From assembly GCA_023248835.1 (NCBI GenBank), contig JAHFDU010000283.1, positions 1-5,453 on the forward strand: 5,453 bases of DNA. The letters run 5' to 3'. The notes beneath the pieces were generated by a model. The model did no database searches and was not told the origin of the DNA. It saw only the letters and a list, made by a program, of their open reading frames with translations. This DNA comes from Myxococcales bacterium (GTDB lineage: Bacteria; Myxococcota_A; Polyangia; Palsa-1104). This document shows, piece by piece, positions 1 through 4,990 of the stretch; the stretch's first letter is position 1, and every line of letters begins with the position of its first letter. A program made the position numbers and the translations under genes.

Positions 1-500
1 GCGCGTTGGTGCCGCCATTTGCCGGCTGCTACGATCCCAAAATCGGCGGCGCGCCCGCGTGTCCGCCCGACAATTGCCAGACCGGATGTCGCAACGACAC
101 CGACTGCGACTCTTCTTGGCAGTTCTGCCGACCGCCAGGAGGTAGCGTGACTCAGTGCGGCGGAAGCGGCACCTGCTGGAGCGACAGCGATTGTCCATCC
201 GACCATCGATGCGCCCCTAATCCTTGCACAGACCAGGCCGGCAATCAGTGTTTTCCGTTGTGCCACACCAACAACGACTGCGGCGACGACTCCGCTTGCG
301 TCAGCGGAGCATGTATCTATCCGTTTTGTACATCCGATCGCGACTGTCCAGCCCAGTTCACCTGCAGCCACCCGCGCGATACCGGCGATCGAGCGTGCTA
401 TCGCGAGAGCTGCCGCAGCGACAGTGAATGTGGCGGCAGCGGCGCCTGCGTCACCGGTAAGTGCTACGATCAGCTTGGCACCTGTCAGGGGGGTGAGTGA
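1..500 (+). CDS. Cys-rich repeat protein, 5'-truncated by window edge
   Basis: This is the C-terminal part of a secreted or surface-type cysteine-rich protein. The frame is open from base 3 to the TGA at 498-500, so the true start lies outside the window; the TTG at position 6 is not a credible start because homology to the next gene is already under way there. The visible part repeats a C-x-x-D/N-x-D/E-C module: CRNDTDC, CWSDSDC, CHTNNDC, CTSDRDC and CRSDSEC, each usually followed by a second C-x-x-G-x-C half. It ends in CYDQLGTC, almost the same as the end of the downstream protein (CYKQLGTC), and shares the segments F.GCYDPK and the PGG-containing module with it. The dense, regularly spaced cysteines suggest disulfide-bonded domains outside the cytoplasm, as in many myxobacterial Cys-rich proteins. 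The biological role is unknown. No catalytic motif is visible. Confidence 0.8.
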   Translation, partial: ALVPPFAGCYDPKIGGAPACPPDNCQTGCRNDTDCDSSWQFCRPPGGSVTQCGGSGTCWSDSDCPSDHRCAPNPCTDQAGNQCFPLCHTNNDCGDDSACVSGACIYPFCTSDRDCPAQFTCSHPRDTGDRACYRESCRSDSECGGSGACVTGKCYDQLGTCQGGE

Positions 501-502
501 AT

Positions 503-532
503 TTGACAAACATTCGGCATTGCGGTTATGAG
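503..532 (+). promoter_or_regulatory. Possible promoter before the second Cys-rich gene
   Basis: A perfect TTGACA at 503-508 is followed after 18 nt by TATGAG (527-532, 4 of 6 matches to TATAAT). Transcription would begin about at the ATG at 538, which would give a leaderless or nearly leaderless mRNA. The GAGGG at 530-534 overlaps the -10, so either this promoter or the ribosome site may be real, but probably not both on one transcript. Confidence 0.3.
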
Positions 533-537
533 GGCAC

Positions 538-1266
538 ATGAGCACACGATGTTGTCTGCTAATGCTGTTCGCGGCTTGTCGCACTGGGCTGCCGAGCGAA
601 AACGGTACTAATCTCGGCGACGTAATTCCAGTCGAGTGCAAAACCCTCGACGAGGCGCGTTGCAAACTTGAAACCAATTGCGCTGCCGACTATTGCGACA
701 AATGCGGCTGCACCCCGGCGCCGTTTGTGGGCTGTCGCGACAAGAACACCACAGCGCCACTGTGCTTGCAGGCCGCGTGCGATTTCAATGCTTGCGACCC
801 TTGCGCCAATCTCGACGAAAAACAGTGCGCCGCGAACCACGCGTGCAAGGCGTTCACCTGCCCCGACTGCAACGGATCTTACTTTGCCGCTTGCTACGAT
901 CCAAAACACGATCCAAAACGACCGCAGCCGCCTCCCATCTGCCCAGTACCCCATTGCCCCAACGTTGGTTGCCGTGACGCCAACGACTGCGGACCTTGGT
1001 CTTACTGCCAGTCGCCTGGCGGAATGCTTGGAACCTGTCACGTCGACGATGACTGTACTGGAGACCAACTCTGCCTCAATGGATCGTGTGGAATGAAAAA
1101 ATGCGCTACGGAGAACGACTGCCCGACGCTGTTTCGCTGCCAACAGGGGGCCGGACCGCATTCGTGTGTGCGCCGGTCATGCTTGAAAGACGGCGAATGT
1201 AGCGGCGGCTTTTGCGTCAACAACACCTGCTACAAACAACTTGGCACCTGCGTCGGCGACGGCTAG
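538..1266 (+). CDS. Cys-rich putative lipoprotein, tandem paralogue of upstream gene
   Basis: The product has 242 residues with about 37 cysteines by my count. The start is well fixed because an in-frame TGA at 529-531 lies just upstream of the ATG. The N-terminus has one Arg, a short hydrophobic stretch at residues 5-13, and FAAC with Cys14 as a possible lipobox cysteine; Phe at -3 is not ideal, so lipoprotein status is tentative. Residues about 37-70 and 91-124 are an internal duplication: LDE-x2-C, a CxxC pair, then a [GA]C-[RY]-D-x-K segment. Residues about 145-238 carry the same CxxDxDC modules as the upstream gene and the same CYxQLGTC ending. The 37-bp gap from the previous stop suggests a tandem duplication, probably co-transcribed. 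A GAGGG at 530-534 is only 3 nt from the ATG. Function unknown; a structural, adhesive or binding role outside the cytoplasm is more likely than an enzymatic one. Confidence 0.85.
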   Translation: MSTRCCLLMLFAACRTGLPSENGTNLGDVIPVECKTLDEARCKLETNCAADYCDKCGCTPAPFVGCRDKNTTAPLCLQAACDFNACDPCANLDEKQCAANHACKAFTCPDCNGSYFAACYDPKHDPKRPQPPPICPVPHCPNVGCRDANDCGPWSYCQSPGGMLGTCHVDDDCTGDQLCLNGSCGMKKCATENDCPTLFRCQQGAGPHSCVRRSCLKDGECSGGFCVNNTCYKQLGTCVGDG

Positions 1267-2399
1267 CCAAACAAGATCGATTTGCGATCCTTGAGTAGCT
1301 CGTCGACCATGGACTGAATCTTGGCGCGCACCTGCTCCGCTAATTTGTTGACCAAAATTCGATCATTGGCACCCTCGACGCCGTACTCCGCGTTGAAGTA
1401 GAGCGGCTCGCCAAAAGCGATCATCCACTTGGTCGGGAACGGCAGCGCGCCGAGCGGACCGAGCAGCGGGAAAGTCGGCGTGATCGGAACATAAGGAACG
1501 CCGATCGAACGCGCCAACCAGGTGATTTTTGTCAGCATTGGATGGATCTCTTCGGCGCCGATCACAGCGGTCGGAATGATCGGCGCATCGCACTTGAGCG
1601 CCAACTTGATAAAGCCGCCGCGACCGAAGCGCTGGAGCTGATAGCGCTCGGAAAAAAGTTTGCCGATGCCTTTGATTCCCTCCGGGAAAACCGCTACCAG
1701 CTGATCTTTGTGCAAAAGGCGTTCGGCGTTTTCGGGGCAGGCGCGCACGCCGCCAATGCGGTTGATGAGCGTGCCGAGATAGGGAAAATGAAAAACAAAA
1801 TCTTCCACCAGCGGGCGCAACACGCGGTGGGCGGAATGCTCATGACGAACCGCATGCATGATCATGGCGCCATCGTAAGGCAGCGTGCCCGAGTGATTGG
1901 CGACGATCAGCGCCCTGCCCTCGTCGGGCAAATGACCAAGCCCTCGGGTTTCGACACGAAAATATTGACGGTACAAGAAATCGAGCATCGGCTCGGCCTT
2001 GGCCAGCACGTTCGGATCCTTGCCAAACTCGTCGACGGTGTCGGAGCGATCGCGCATGGCGATGTCGCGGTAGCGGTTCCACAAAAATTCGAGCGGCAGT
2101 TTCTGGCGCTCGCCCTGATGTTCAGCGTCGCGCGCGTGCGGCACCACATGTTCACGTACTCGCTCCGAAAGCTCGGTCATCTCTTCGACCAACCCAGCGC
2201 GGCGCGGACGTGGCATCCGTCCGCCCTGGCGATCAATCGACGGGCCGTATTCGGATGCAGCCGGCGCGCTCGGCGCCGTGTAAGTAGTCGGCTCTGGCTC
2301 TGCCGGCGTGGCTAGGTTCGGAGTCGTCGTGCCGCCGTTTTTCTGGGTCGGCTCTTCGGTCGCAAATGGATCATCGCCGAGCACCTGCTTGGGCGCCAT
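1263..2399 (-). CDS. PlsC/MGAT-like lysophospholipid or acylglycerol acyltransferase
   Basis: The 378-residue product is a glycerolipid acyltransferase of the LPLAT superfamily, expected at the inner face of the cytoplasmic membrane, transferring a fatty acyl group to a glycerol-based acceptor. Residues 1-65 are Pro/Thr-rich and probably disordered. The domain follows at about 145-340: VANHSGTLPYDG at 167-177 is block I, with His169 and Asp176 spaced H-x6-D as in the MGAT/DGAT-like branch rather than the PlsC H-x4-D. INRIGGVRA (212-220) fits block II, FPEGIKG (238-244) block III, and IIPTAVIG (274-281) block IV. I choose the ATG at 2399 over the GTG at 2402 because AAGGAG (2407-2412) lies 7 nt from the ATG, and the ATG overlaps the upstream gene's stop as TGATG, implying translational coupling. 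The acceptor (lysophosphatidate, monoacyl- or diacylglycerol) cannot be told from sequence alone. Confidence 0.88.
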   Translation of the reverse strand: MAPKQVLGDDPFATEEPTQKNGGTTTPNLATPAEPEPTTYTAPSAPAASEYGPSIDRQGGRMPRPRRAGLVEEMTELSERVREHVVPHARDAEHQGERQKLPLEFLWNRYRDIAMRDRSDTVDEFGKDPNVLAKAEPMLDFLYRQYFRVETRGLGHLPDEGRALIVANHSGTLPYDGAMIMHAVRHEHSAHRVLRPLVEDFVFHFPYLGTLINRIGGVRACPENAERLLHKDQLVAVFPEGIKGIGKLFSERYQLQRFGRGGFIKLALKCDAPIIPTAVIGAEEIHPMLTKITWLARSIGVPYVPITPTFPLLGPLGALPFPTKWMIAFGEPLYFNAEYGVEGANDRILVNKLAEQVRAKIQSMVDELLKDRKSILFG

Positions 2400-3451
2400 C
2401 ACAAGACTCCTTGCGTCTGCATCTCACTCGATTTGCGCGTCGACGCTACACCAAGAAAATCTGCAATCGTCGCTTTGATGTCGTATTTCGGTTTGAACCC
2501 AAGCACGCGCTTGGCCTTGTCGCCGTCGACGACGCAAAGGTAGCGGAGAAAATCCAAGAAGTTGGGCGGGGTGTCAAATATCTGGGTTGCCCACAACGCC
2601 CGGCTGAGCGGCTTGGCGACGAAGTGCGGAAGCATGAGAGGAAACTTGCCCATCATCGCCAGCACCGTCAAATAGGGCAGCACCCCGTCACCGACGATGT
2701 TAAACTCGCCGGGGAAGTCACCGCCGACGACGATCTCGAAAGCATCGCTCACGTCGGTCTCGTGGACGAACTGAATCAGTGGATCGTAACCCATCAGCAC
2801 CGGCGCCACCGGCCGAGAAAAAAAACGGGTGGCAAAATTGCGTATCGTCGGCCCCAGCGTCGCGCCGGTGCGCAGCGTGGTGGTCAGCGTATCGGGATTC
2901 TCCTTGCGAAAGCGGCGCACCTGGCGCTCGACTTCGACCTTGTCTTTGACAAAGCGCGAGCGCGTCACTTCGCCGCGCAGCTCGTGATCTTCCGACAAAA
3001 AATTGGGGTTGAGCGGATGGGCGCCGTACACCACCGTTTGCGACCACACCACCAGCTTGCGCACTTGGCACTCGGCGACGGCATTGAGCACGTGCATGGT
3101 GCCAATCGATTCGAGCTCGTGCGCCCACGCGGCGGCGTGGGTCGGCGCCGAGAGAAACGCTGCGTGCACGACGGTGTCGACGCCCTCTCGCGCAAAAATT
3201 CCCGCCAAGTCAGCGTCGGCAGTGGGAATGGTCAGATCGATCTTATGAAATTGCGTCTTGTGCAGTGGAAAGGTCGGTTTGCGAACGTCAATGGCCAGCA
3301 CCTTGTAGTAACGCCGATCGCGCTCGAGCCTCTTAATCAGTTCAGCGCCGACGAAACTGTAGGCCCCGGTAATCGCCACCACGCGCTGCTCCGGATCGTA
3401 GGGCGGTCTTGGCACCAACGCCTTCTTCTTGGCAGCGCGCTTTTTTTCCAT
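2399..3451 (-). CDS. Extended-SDR NAD(P)-binding epimerase/dehydratase-like protein
   Basis: The product has 350 residues. A basic N-terminal tail (residues 1-20) precedes a Rossmann fold: VVAITGAYSFVG (24-35) is the TGxxGxxG dinucleotide loop, Asp55 ends strand two, and VVHAA (94-98) is the conserved post-strand-four motif. WSQTVVYG (136-143) matches the S-S-x-x-V-Y-G region of extended SDRs and supplies Ser137. The YxxxK catalytic motif is replaced by FVKDK, giving Phe167 and Lys171, so the usual proton-donor Tyr seems to be missing. FVHETDVSDAF (228-238) is the typical extended-SDR segment near the substrate site. The gene is directly coupled to the acyltransferase, which suggests a role in membrane or storage lipid, sterol-like or isoprenoid metabolism, either as an altered oxidoreductase or as a non-catalytic binding protein. 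No Shine-Dalgarno precedes the ATG, but promoter-like boxes lie just upstream. Confidence 0.88.
   Translation of the reverse strand: MEKKRAAKKKALVPRPPYDPEQRVVAITGAYSFVGAELIKRLERDRRYYKVLAIDVRKPTFPLHKTQFHKIDLTIPTADADLAGIFAREGVDTVVHAAFLSAPTHAAAWAHELESIGTMHVLNAVAECQVRKLVVWSQTVVYGAHPLNPNFLSEDHELRGEVTRSRFVKDKVEVERQVRRFRKENPDTLTTTLRTGATLGPTIRNFATRFFSRPVAPVLMGYDPLIQFVHETDVSDAFEIVVGGDFPGEFNIVGDGVLPYLTVLAMMGKFPLMLPHFVAKPLSRALWATQIFDTPPNFLDFLRYLCVVDGDKAKRVLGFKPKYDIKATIADFLGVASTRKSSEMQTQGVL
2407..2412 (-). promoter_or_regulatory. Shine-Dalgarno of the acyltransferase gene
   Basis: AAGGAG on the minus strand sits inside the 3' end of the SDR gene. It lies 7 nt from the ATG at 2399 and only 4 nt from the alternative GTG at 2402, so it favours the ATG. 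Confidence 0.7.
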
Positions 3452-3459
3452 GGGCCGTA

Positions 3460-3488
3460 ACCGTAGTGCATGTGGAACTTTGCTTCAA
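3460..3488 (-). promoter_or_regulatory. Possible promoter of the SDR-acyltransferase operon
   Basis: On the minus strand, TTGAAG (3488-3483) is followed after 17 nt by TACGGT (3465-3460). The predicted transcription start is about 2 nt before the ATG at 3451. This would fit the absence of a ribosome site, but both boxes are imperfect. Confidence 0.25.
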
Positions 3489-3546
3489 GAAGCTACCCGA
3501 CCTACCCGCGTGACAGTTTGCACTCACGTCGACGTTGACATGGGCG

Positions 3547-3588
3547 CTTGACGTTGTCGTTGACCTTGTCGGCGACGGCGACGGCGAC
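3547..3588. repeat. Degenerate hexanucleotide tandem repeat, seven units
   Basis: Seven in-phase hexamers fit the pattern NNYGWC. The first four are CTTGAC, GTTGTC, GTTGAC and CTTGTC; the last three are identical GGCGAC copies (3571-3588). Two further units (GTCGAC, GTTGAC at 3528-3539) precede them out of phase. The repeat lies in the non-coding gap between the HTH gene and the SDR gene; the plus-strand frame across it has no support as a protein. Confidence 0.6.
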
Positions 3589-3600
3589 GGACTTTTCCCG

Positions 3601-3621
3601 GTGGTCAGGCTACCCGACCAC
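3601..3621. terminator. Hairpin after the HTH gene, weak terminator candidate
   Basis: GTGGTC (3601-3606) pairs with GACCAC (3616-3621). After one A-C mismatch, two further G-C pairs leave a 3-nt loop. It starts 12 nt past the stop of the minus-strand HTH gene. On that strand the following bases are A-rich rather than U-rich, so it is not a standard intrinsic terminator; it may instead stabilise the 3' end. Confidence 0.3.
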
Positions 3622-3633
3622 TTCCAGCCACTC

Positions 3634-3867
3634 CTATGCGGCCCGGCGCTCAGGTTGAATCACGAACGCAATCCTGAGAGCAAGCGCCACCTTGCAGAGA
3701 AAGTCCAGACTCACTTGGCTCACCTGCCCGGCTTCCATTCGAGCGATCGCCGGCTGCTGACTGCCCACCCGACGAGCCACTTCAGCCTGAGACAGCCCGC
3801 GCCGAAGCCGAGCCAACTTAAGTCGGGCGATGAGCATTTTCTTTTGTCGAATGATCTCCATGTCCAA
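3634..3867 (-). CDS. Residual open frame of the XRE/HTH gene (77 codons)
   Basis: This is the part of the interrupted gene that could still be translated, from a TTG at 3867 or the ATG at 3861. It keeps the complete helix-turn-helix (QAEVARRVG, PAIARMEAG) and the C-terminal VSLDFLCKVALAL helix, as in HigA-like antitoxins and small XRE regulators that bind operator DNA as dimers. Family-like residues (YKTAREFGRALGLSA) continue upstream of the TTG back to the target duplication with no ATG, GTG or TTG before the in-frame stop at 3960-3958, and no good ribosome site precedes the TTG. I therefore treat it as a remnant that may or may not be expressed. Confidence 0.5.
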   Translation of the reverse strand: MDMEIIRQKKMLIARLKLARLRRGLSQAEVARRVGSQQPAIARMEAGQVSQVSLDFLCKVALALRIAFVIQPERRAA

Positions 3868-3904
3868 CGCTGAAAGCCCCAGCGCTCGGCCAAACTCGCG
3901 AGCA

Positions 3905-3914
3905 GTCTTGTACC
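3905..3914. repeat. Target-site duplication, left copy
   Basis: GTCTTGTACC directly abuts the left terminal inverted repeat. It is identical to 4141-4150, and the match cannot be extended by even one base on either side. Confidence 0.85.
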
Positions 3915-3965
3915 CAGGGGCGCCCGGAAGTGGGTGTTGATTCGCGGTAAGCGATTTTTACCACC

Positions 3966-3993
3966 GTCGACAGTCCACAGTCGAGAGTCAAGA
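3966..3993 (+). repeat. Heptamer array, left arm of the element
   Basis: Four contiguous heptamers, GTCGACA, GTCCACA, GTCGAGA and GTCAAGA (consensus GTCNANA), run on the plus strand. A degenerate fifth unit begins with GT at 3994. Confidence 0.8.
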
Positions 3994-4030
3994 GTGGGGA
4001 AGAATCGCAAAATCGCGTTGACCATGGCGT

Positions 4031-4042
4031 AAAATCGATTTT
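4031..4042. repeat. Central 12-bp palindrome in the element
   Basis: AAAATCGATTTT is perfectly self-complementary and lies about 9 bp right of the exact centre of the insertion. It may be structural or a protein-binding site; no function is shown. Confidence 0.5.
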
Positions 4043-4084
4043 GAAAGGCGAACCAATCCGACCGATTTAATGAATCAATCCGAA

Positions 4085-4112
4085 ACTCTAGACTCTAGAC
4101 TATCAACTCTCG
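4085..4112 (-). repeat. Heptamer array, right arm of the element (inverted)
   Basis: The plus strand reads ACTCTAG twice, then ACTATCA and ACTCTCG. Read on the minus strand these belong to the same GTCNANA heptamer family as the left array, so the two arrays face each other. They begin about 51 bp and 26 bp from their respective ends, so the arms differ in length. Confidence 0.8.
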
Positions 4113-4114
4113 AC

Positions 4115-4136
4115 GGCGCCCGGACTTTCGGGCGCC
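4115..4136. repeat. GC-rich hairpin at the right end of the element
   Basis: GGCGCCCG (4115-4122) pairs perfectly with CGGGCGCC (4129-4136) around a 6-nt loop GACTTT. The left end holds only one of these arms (3919-3926) and no local partner, so the hairpin is specific to the right end. No T-run follows on either strand, so I do not call it a terminator. Confidence 0.7.
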
Positions 4137-4140
4137 CCTG

Positions 4141-4150
4141 GTCTTGTACC
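4141..4150. repeat. Target-site duplication, right copy
   Basis: GTCTTGTACC directly abuts the right terminal inverted repeat and is identical to 3905-3914. On the minus strand this copy still encodes the RYK of the broken HTH gene. Confidence 0.85.
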
Positions 4151-4192
4151 GACTCACCTCGCTCTTTTCGGTTTTTTGTTTCATATTCCAAG

Positions 4193-4197
4193 CCTCC
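4193..4197 (-). promoter_or_regulatory. Shine-Dalgarno of the interrupted HTH gene
   Basis: GGAGG on the minus strand lies 8 nt before the ATG at 4184 and in the 28-bp gap after the 169-aa gene. It marks the ancestral start; the frame it now serves stops after 29 codons inside the element. Confidence 0.65.
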
Positions 4198-4212
4198 GCA
4201 TTCGCGCTTTGA

Positions 4213-4722
4213 CTAGACCGAATTCTCTTCTAAAAGTCGCAAACAGTAGTTGCGGAGATACTCTTCCACCGATTGCGCTTTCCACATTTCAAGCACCTCT
4301 GCAGATACTCGATGTCGATTTCTCTGTGCGATCAGAATCGGTCTGGAAAGTAGTTCGCGCCAGGTTTCGATCGCCGCGTTTTTGGCTTGTTTTCCGGTTG
4401 CTGAGTTGCTGGCAAACTTTGCCAGATGGTTCAGAGTGAACGCGTGCCAAAATCGGAAGTAGTCATCTCCAAAATCTTCCATGAGAAGTAAGGAGGGGAT
4501 CGCCTCGACCGCTTCGGCCACCTGCAGCCCGAAGAGCGCGTTTTTGTCGTGCGCCTGCGCCTCGGCTACTTTGTTGAGAATGTACTCATGGCGCCACTCC
4601 GCCTCGTGTTCTTTACAACCACCGGCCTCTACATATTCGGCGAGCTGCCCATCGCGGTCGAGGTGAAAATGATTGCAAGCGTAGTCCCAGAAGATCTGCC
4701 GAGCTCGGACAAGATTGCTCAT
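4213..4722 (-). CDS. Hypothetical protein, third gene of the TA-type operon
   Basis: I do not recognise this 169-residue protein. It appears soluble and mostly helical: no signal peptide or membrane segment is visible. Charged and aromatic residues cluster at 1-50 (FWDYACNHFHLD, EWRHEY), a helix-like AEAVEAIPSLLL lies near 69-80, followed by FGDDYFRFWHAF at 84-95, and the C-terminus VEEYLRNYCLRLLEE could be an amphipathic helix. Its ATG overlaps the stop of the Phd-like gene as ATGA and has no ribosome site of its own, so translation is probably coupled to the antitoxin. Position suggests a TA accessory component or a cargo protein, but no motif shows this. The downstream neighbour was the XRE gene, 28 bp away. 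Confidence 0.8.
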   Translation of the reverse strand: MSNLVRARQIFWDYACNHFHLDRDGQLAEYVEAGGCKEHEAEWRHEYILNKVAEAQAHDKNALFGLQVAEAVEAIPSLLLMEDFGDDYFRFWHAFTLNHLAKFASNSATGKQAKNAAIETWRELLSRPILIAQRNRHRVSAEVLEMWKAQSVEEYLRNYCLRLLEENSV

Positions 4723-4988
4723 ACGCGCGCCGACCGTTTCCGCGACTTCGGCCGGAGCTGTCTTCTGAGTTTCTCCAGCGAAACCGTGCGGCCTTTTCGC
4801 GCCTCGGCAATCATGTCCCAGAATCGCTCTGAGCGCTCGAGGAGCAGATCTTCGATGTCATCGTCGTCGACGGCGTGAATGGCCGCTACCGGTTTGCCGT
4901 TCCGGGTGACGATGATCAGATCACGCTTCGCCGCTTCAATGGTACGCGAAAAATGATTCCTCGCTTCGAACACAGTCATCGTCTTCAT
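4719..4988 (-). CDS. Phd/YefM-family type II antitoxin
   Basis: The 89-residue product matches the Phd/YefM architecture: an N-terminal DNA-binding half beginning MKTMTVFEARNHFS, the signature strand-turn IIVTRNGKPVAAI (25-37), and an acidic then basic C-terminal tail (DDDDIEDLL, FWDMIAEARKG, then Arg/Lys-rich from 75) expected to wrap and neutralise the toxin. It would repress its own operon as a dimer, more strongly with toxin bound. I choose the ATG at 4988 because AAGGAG (4999-5004) is 10 nt away; a GTG at 4994, only 4 nt from that site and overlapping the toxin stop as GTGA, would add two residues. The toxin gene lies upstream, the reverse of classical phd-doc order. Confidence 0.87.
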   Translation of the reverse strand: MKTMTVFEARNHFSRTIEAAKRDLIIVTRNGKPVAAIHAVDDDDIEDLLLERSERFWDMIAEARKGRTVSLEKLRRQLRPKSRKRSARV

Positions 4989-4990
4989 GA

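Larger units (their letters stand above)
3915..4140. mobile_element. MITE-like non-autonomous insertion, 226 bp
   Basis: The ends are perfect 12-bp inverted repeats: CAGGGGCGCCCG at 3915-3926 and its complement at 4129-4140. The match continues as AAGT/ACTT after one mismatch, giving 16 of 17. Exact 10-bp direct repeats flank it. Inside are two oppositely oriented heptamer arrays (3966-3993 and 4085-4112), a palindrome AAAATCGATTTT (4031-4042) near the centre, and a right-end hairpin. There is no transposase or credible ORF, so it must have moved with an enzyme supplied in trans. A 10-bp duplication is within the range of IS4-type transposases, but the family cannot be assigned from this copy alone. 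Precise excision in silico restores the HTH gene, which is strong independent support for the boundaries. Confidence 0.85.
3634..4184 (-). pseudogene. XRE-family HTH gene interrupted by a MITE near its 5' end
   Basis: The ancestral gene can be rebuilt as 4184-4151 joined to 3914-3634 on the minus strand, with the 226-bp element and one copy of its 10-bp target duplication removed. The joined frame has 104 residues and begins MKQKTEKSEVSR, then YKTAREFGRALG. Its ATG at 4184 has GGAGG (4197-4193) 8 nt upstream, and it starts 28 bp after the stop of the 169-aa gene, so it was the fourth gene of the TA-type operon. The HTH (restored residues about 52-74) reads LSQAEVARRVG, then QQPAIARMEAG, typical of small HigA/XRE antitoxin-like regulators. 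In the present sequence the frame from ATG 4184 leaves the gene at the duplication and stops at the TAG at 4095-4097 after 29 residues. The 3' part is undamaged, so the insertion may be recent. Confidence 0.8.

Noticed and set aside
559..1161. Minus-strand open frame of 200 codons across the second Cys-rich gene
   Set aside because: The plus-strand frame is paralogous to its neighbour with conserved Cys spacing. The minus frame lacks any such support.
1275..1289. Hairpin GATCG/CGATC after the Cys-rich gene as terminator
   Set aside because: The stem is only 5 bp, has no T-run, and lies inside the convergent acyltransferase coding sequence.
1542..2315. Plus-strand open frame of 257 codons opposite the acyltransferase
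   Set aside because: The acyltransferase motifs NHSG..PYD and FPEGIKG on the minus strand show which strand is coding; no ribosome site or recognisable domain supports the opposite frame.
2366..3460. Long plus-strand open frame of 364 codons opposite the SDR gene
   Set aside because: The minus strand encodes a clear extended SDR with conserved motifs over the same span; the plus-strand translation is His/Arg/Gln-rich with no family features, as expected for an antisense shadow in GC-rich coding DNA.
3492..3619. A second insertion bounded by the 11-bp direct repeats as target duplication
   Set aside because: The sequences just inside the two repeats show no inverted similarity, and the interior is a simple hexamer tract, so transposition is not supported.
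3720..4025. Minus-strand open frame of 101 codons from ATG 4025
   Set aside because: It reads from inside the insertion element into the HTH gene in the wrong frame, so it is an artefact of the insertion rather than a gene.
3966..4112. Possible CRISPR array
   Set aside because: The repeats are contiguous 7-mers without spacers and lie inside an element with terminal inverted repeats and a target duplication.
4115..4136. Intrinsic terminator
   Set aside because: The stem is strong but no T-run follows on either strand; it is better explained as part of the element's right end.
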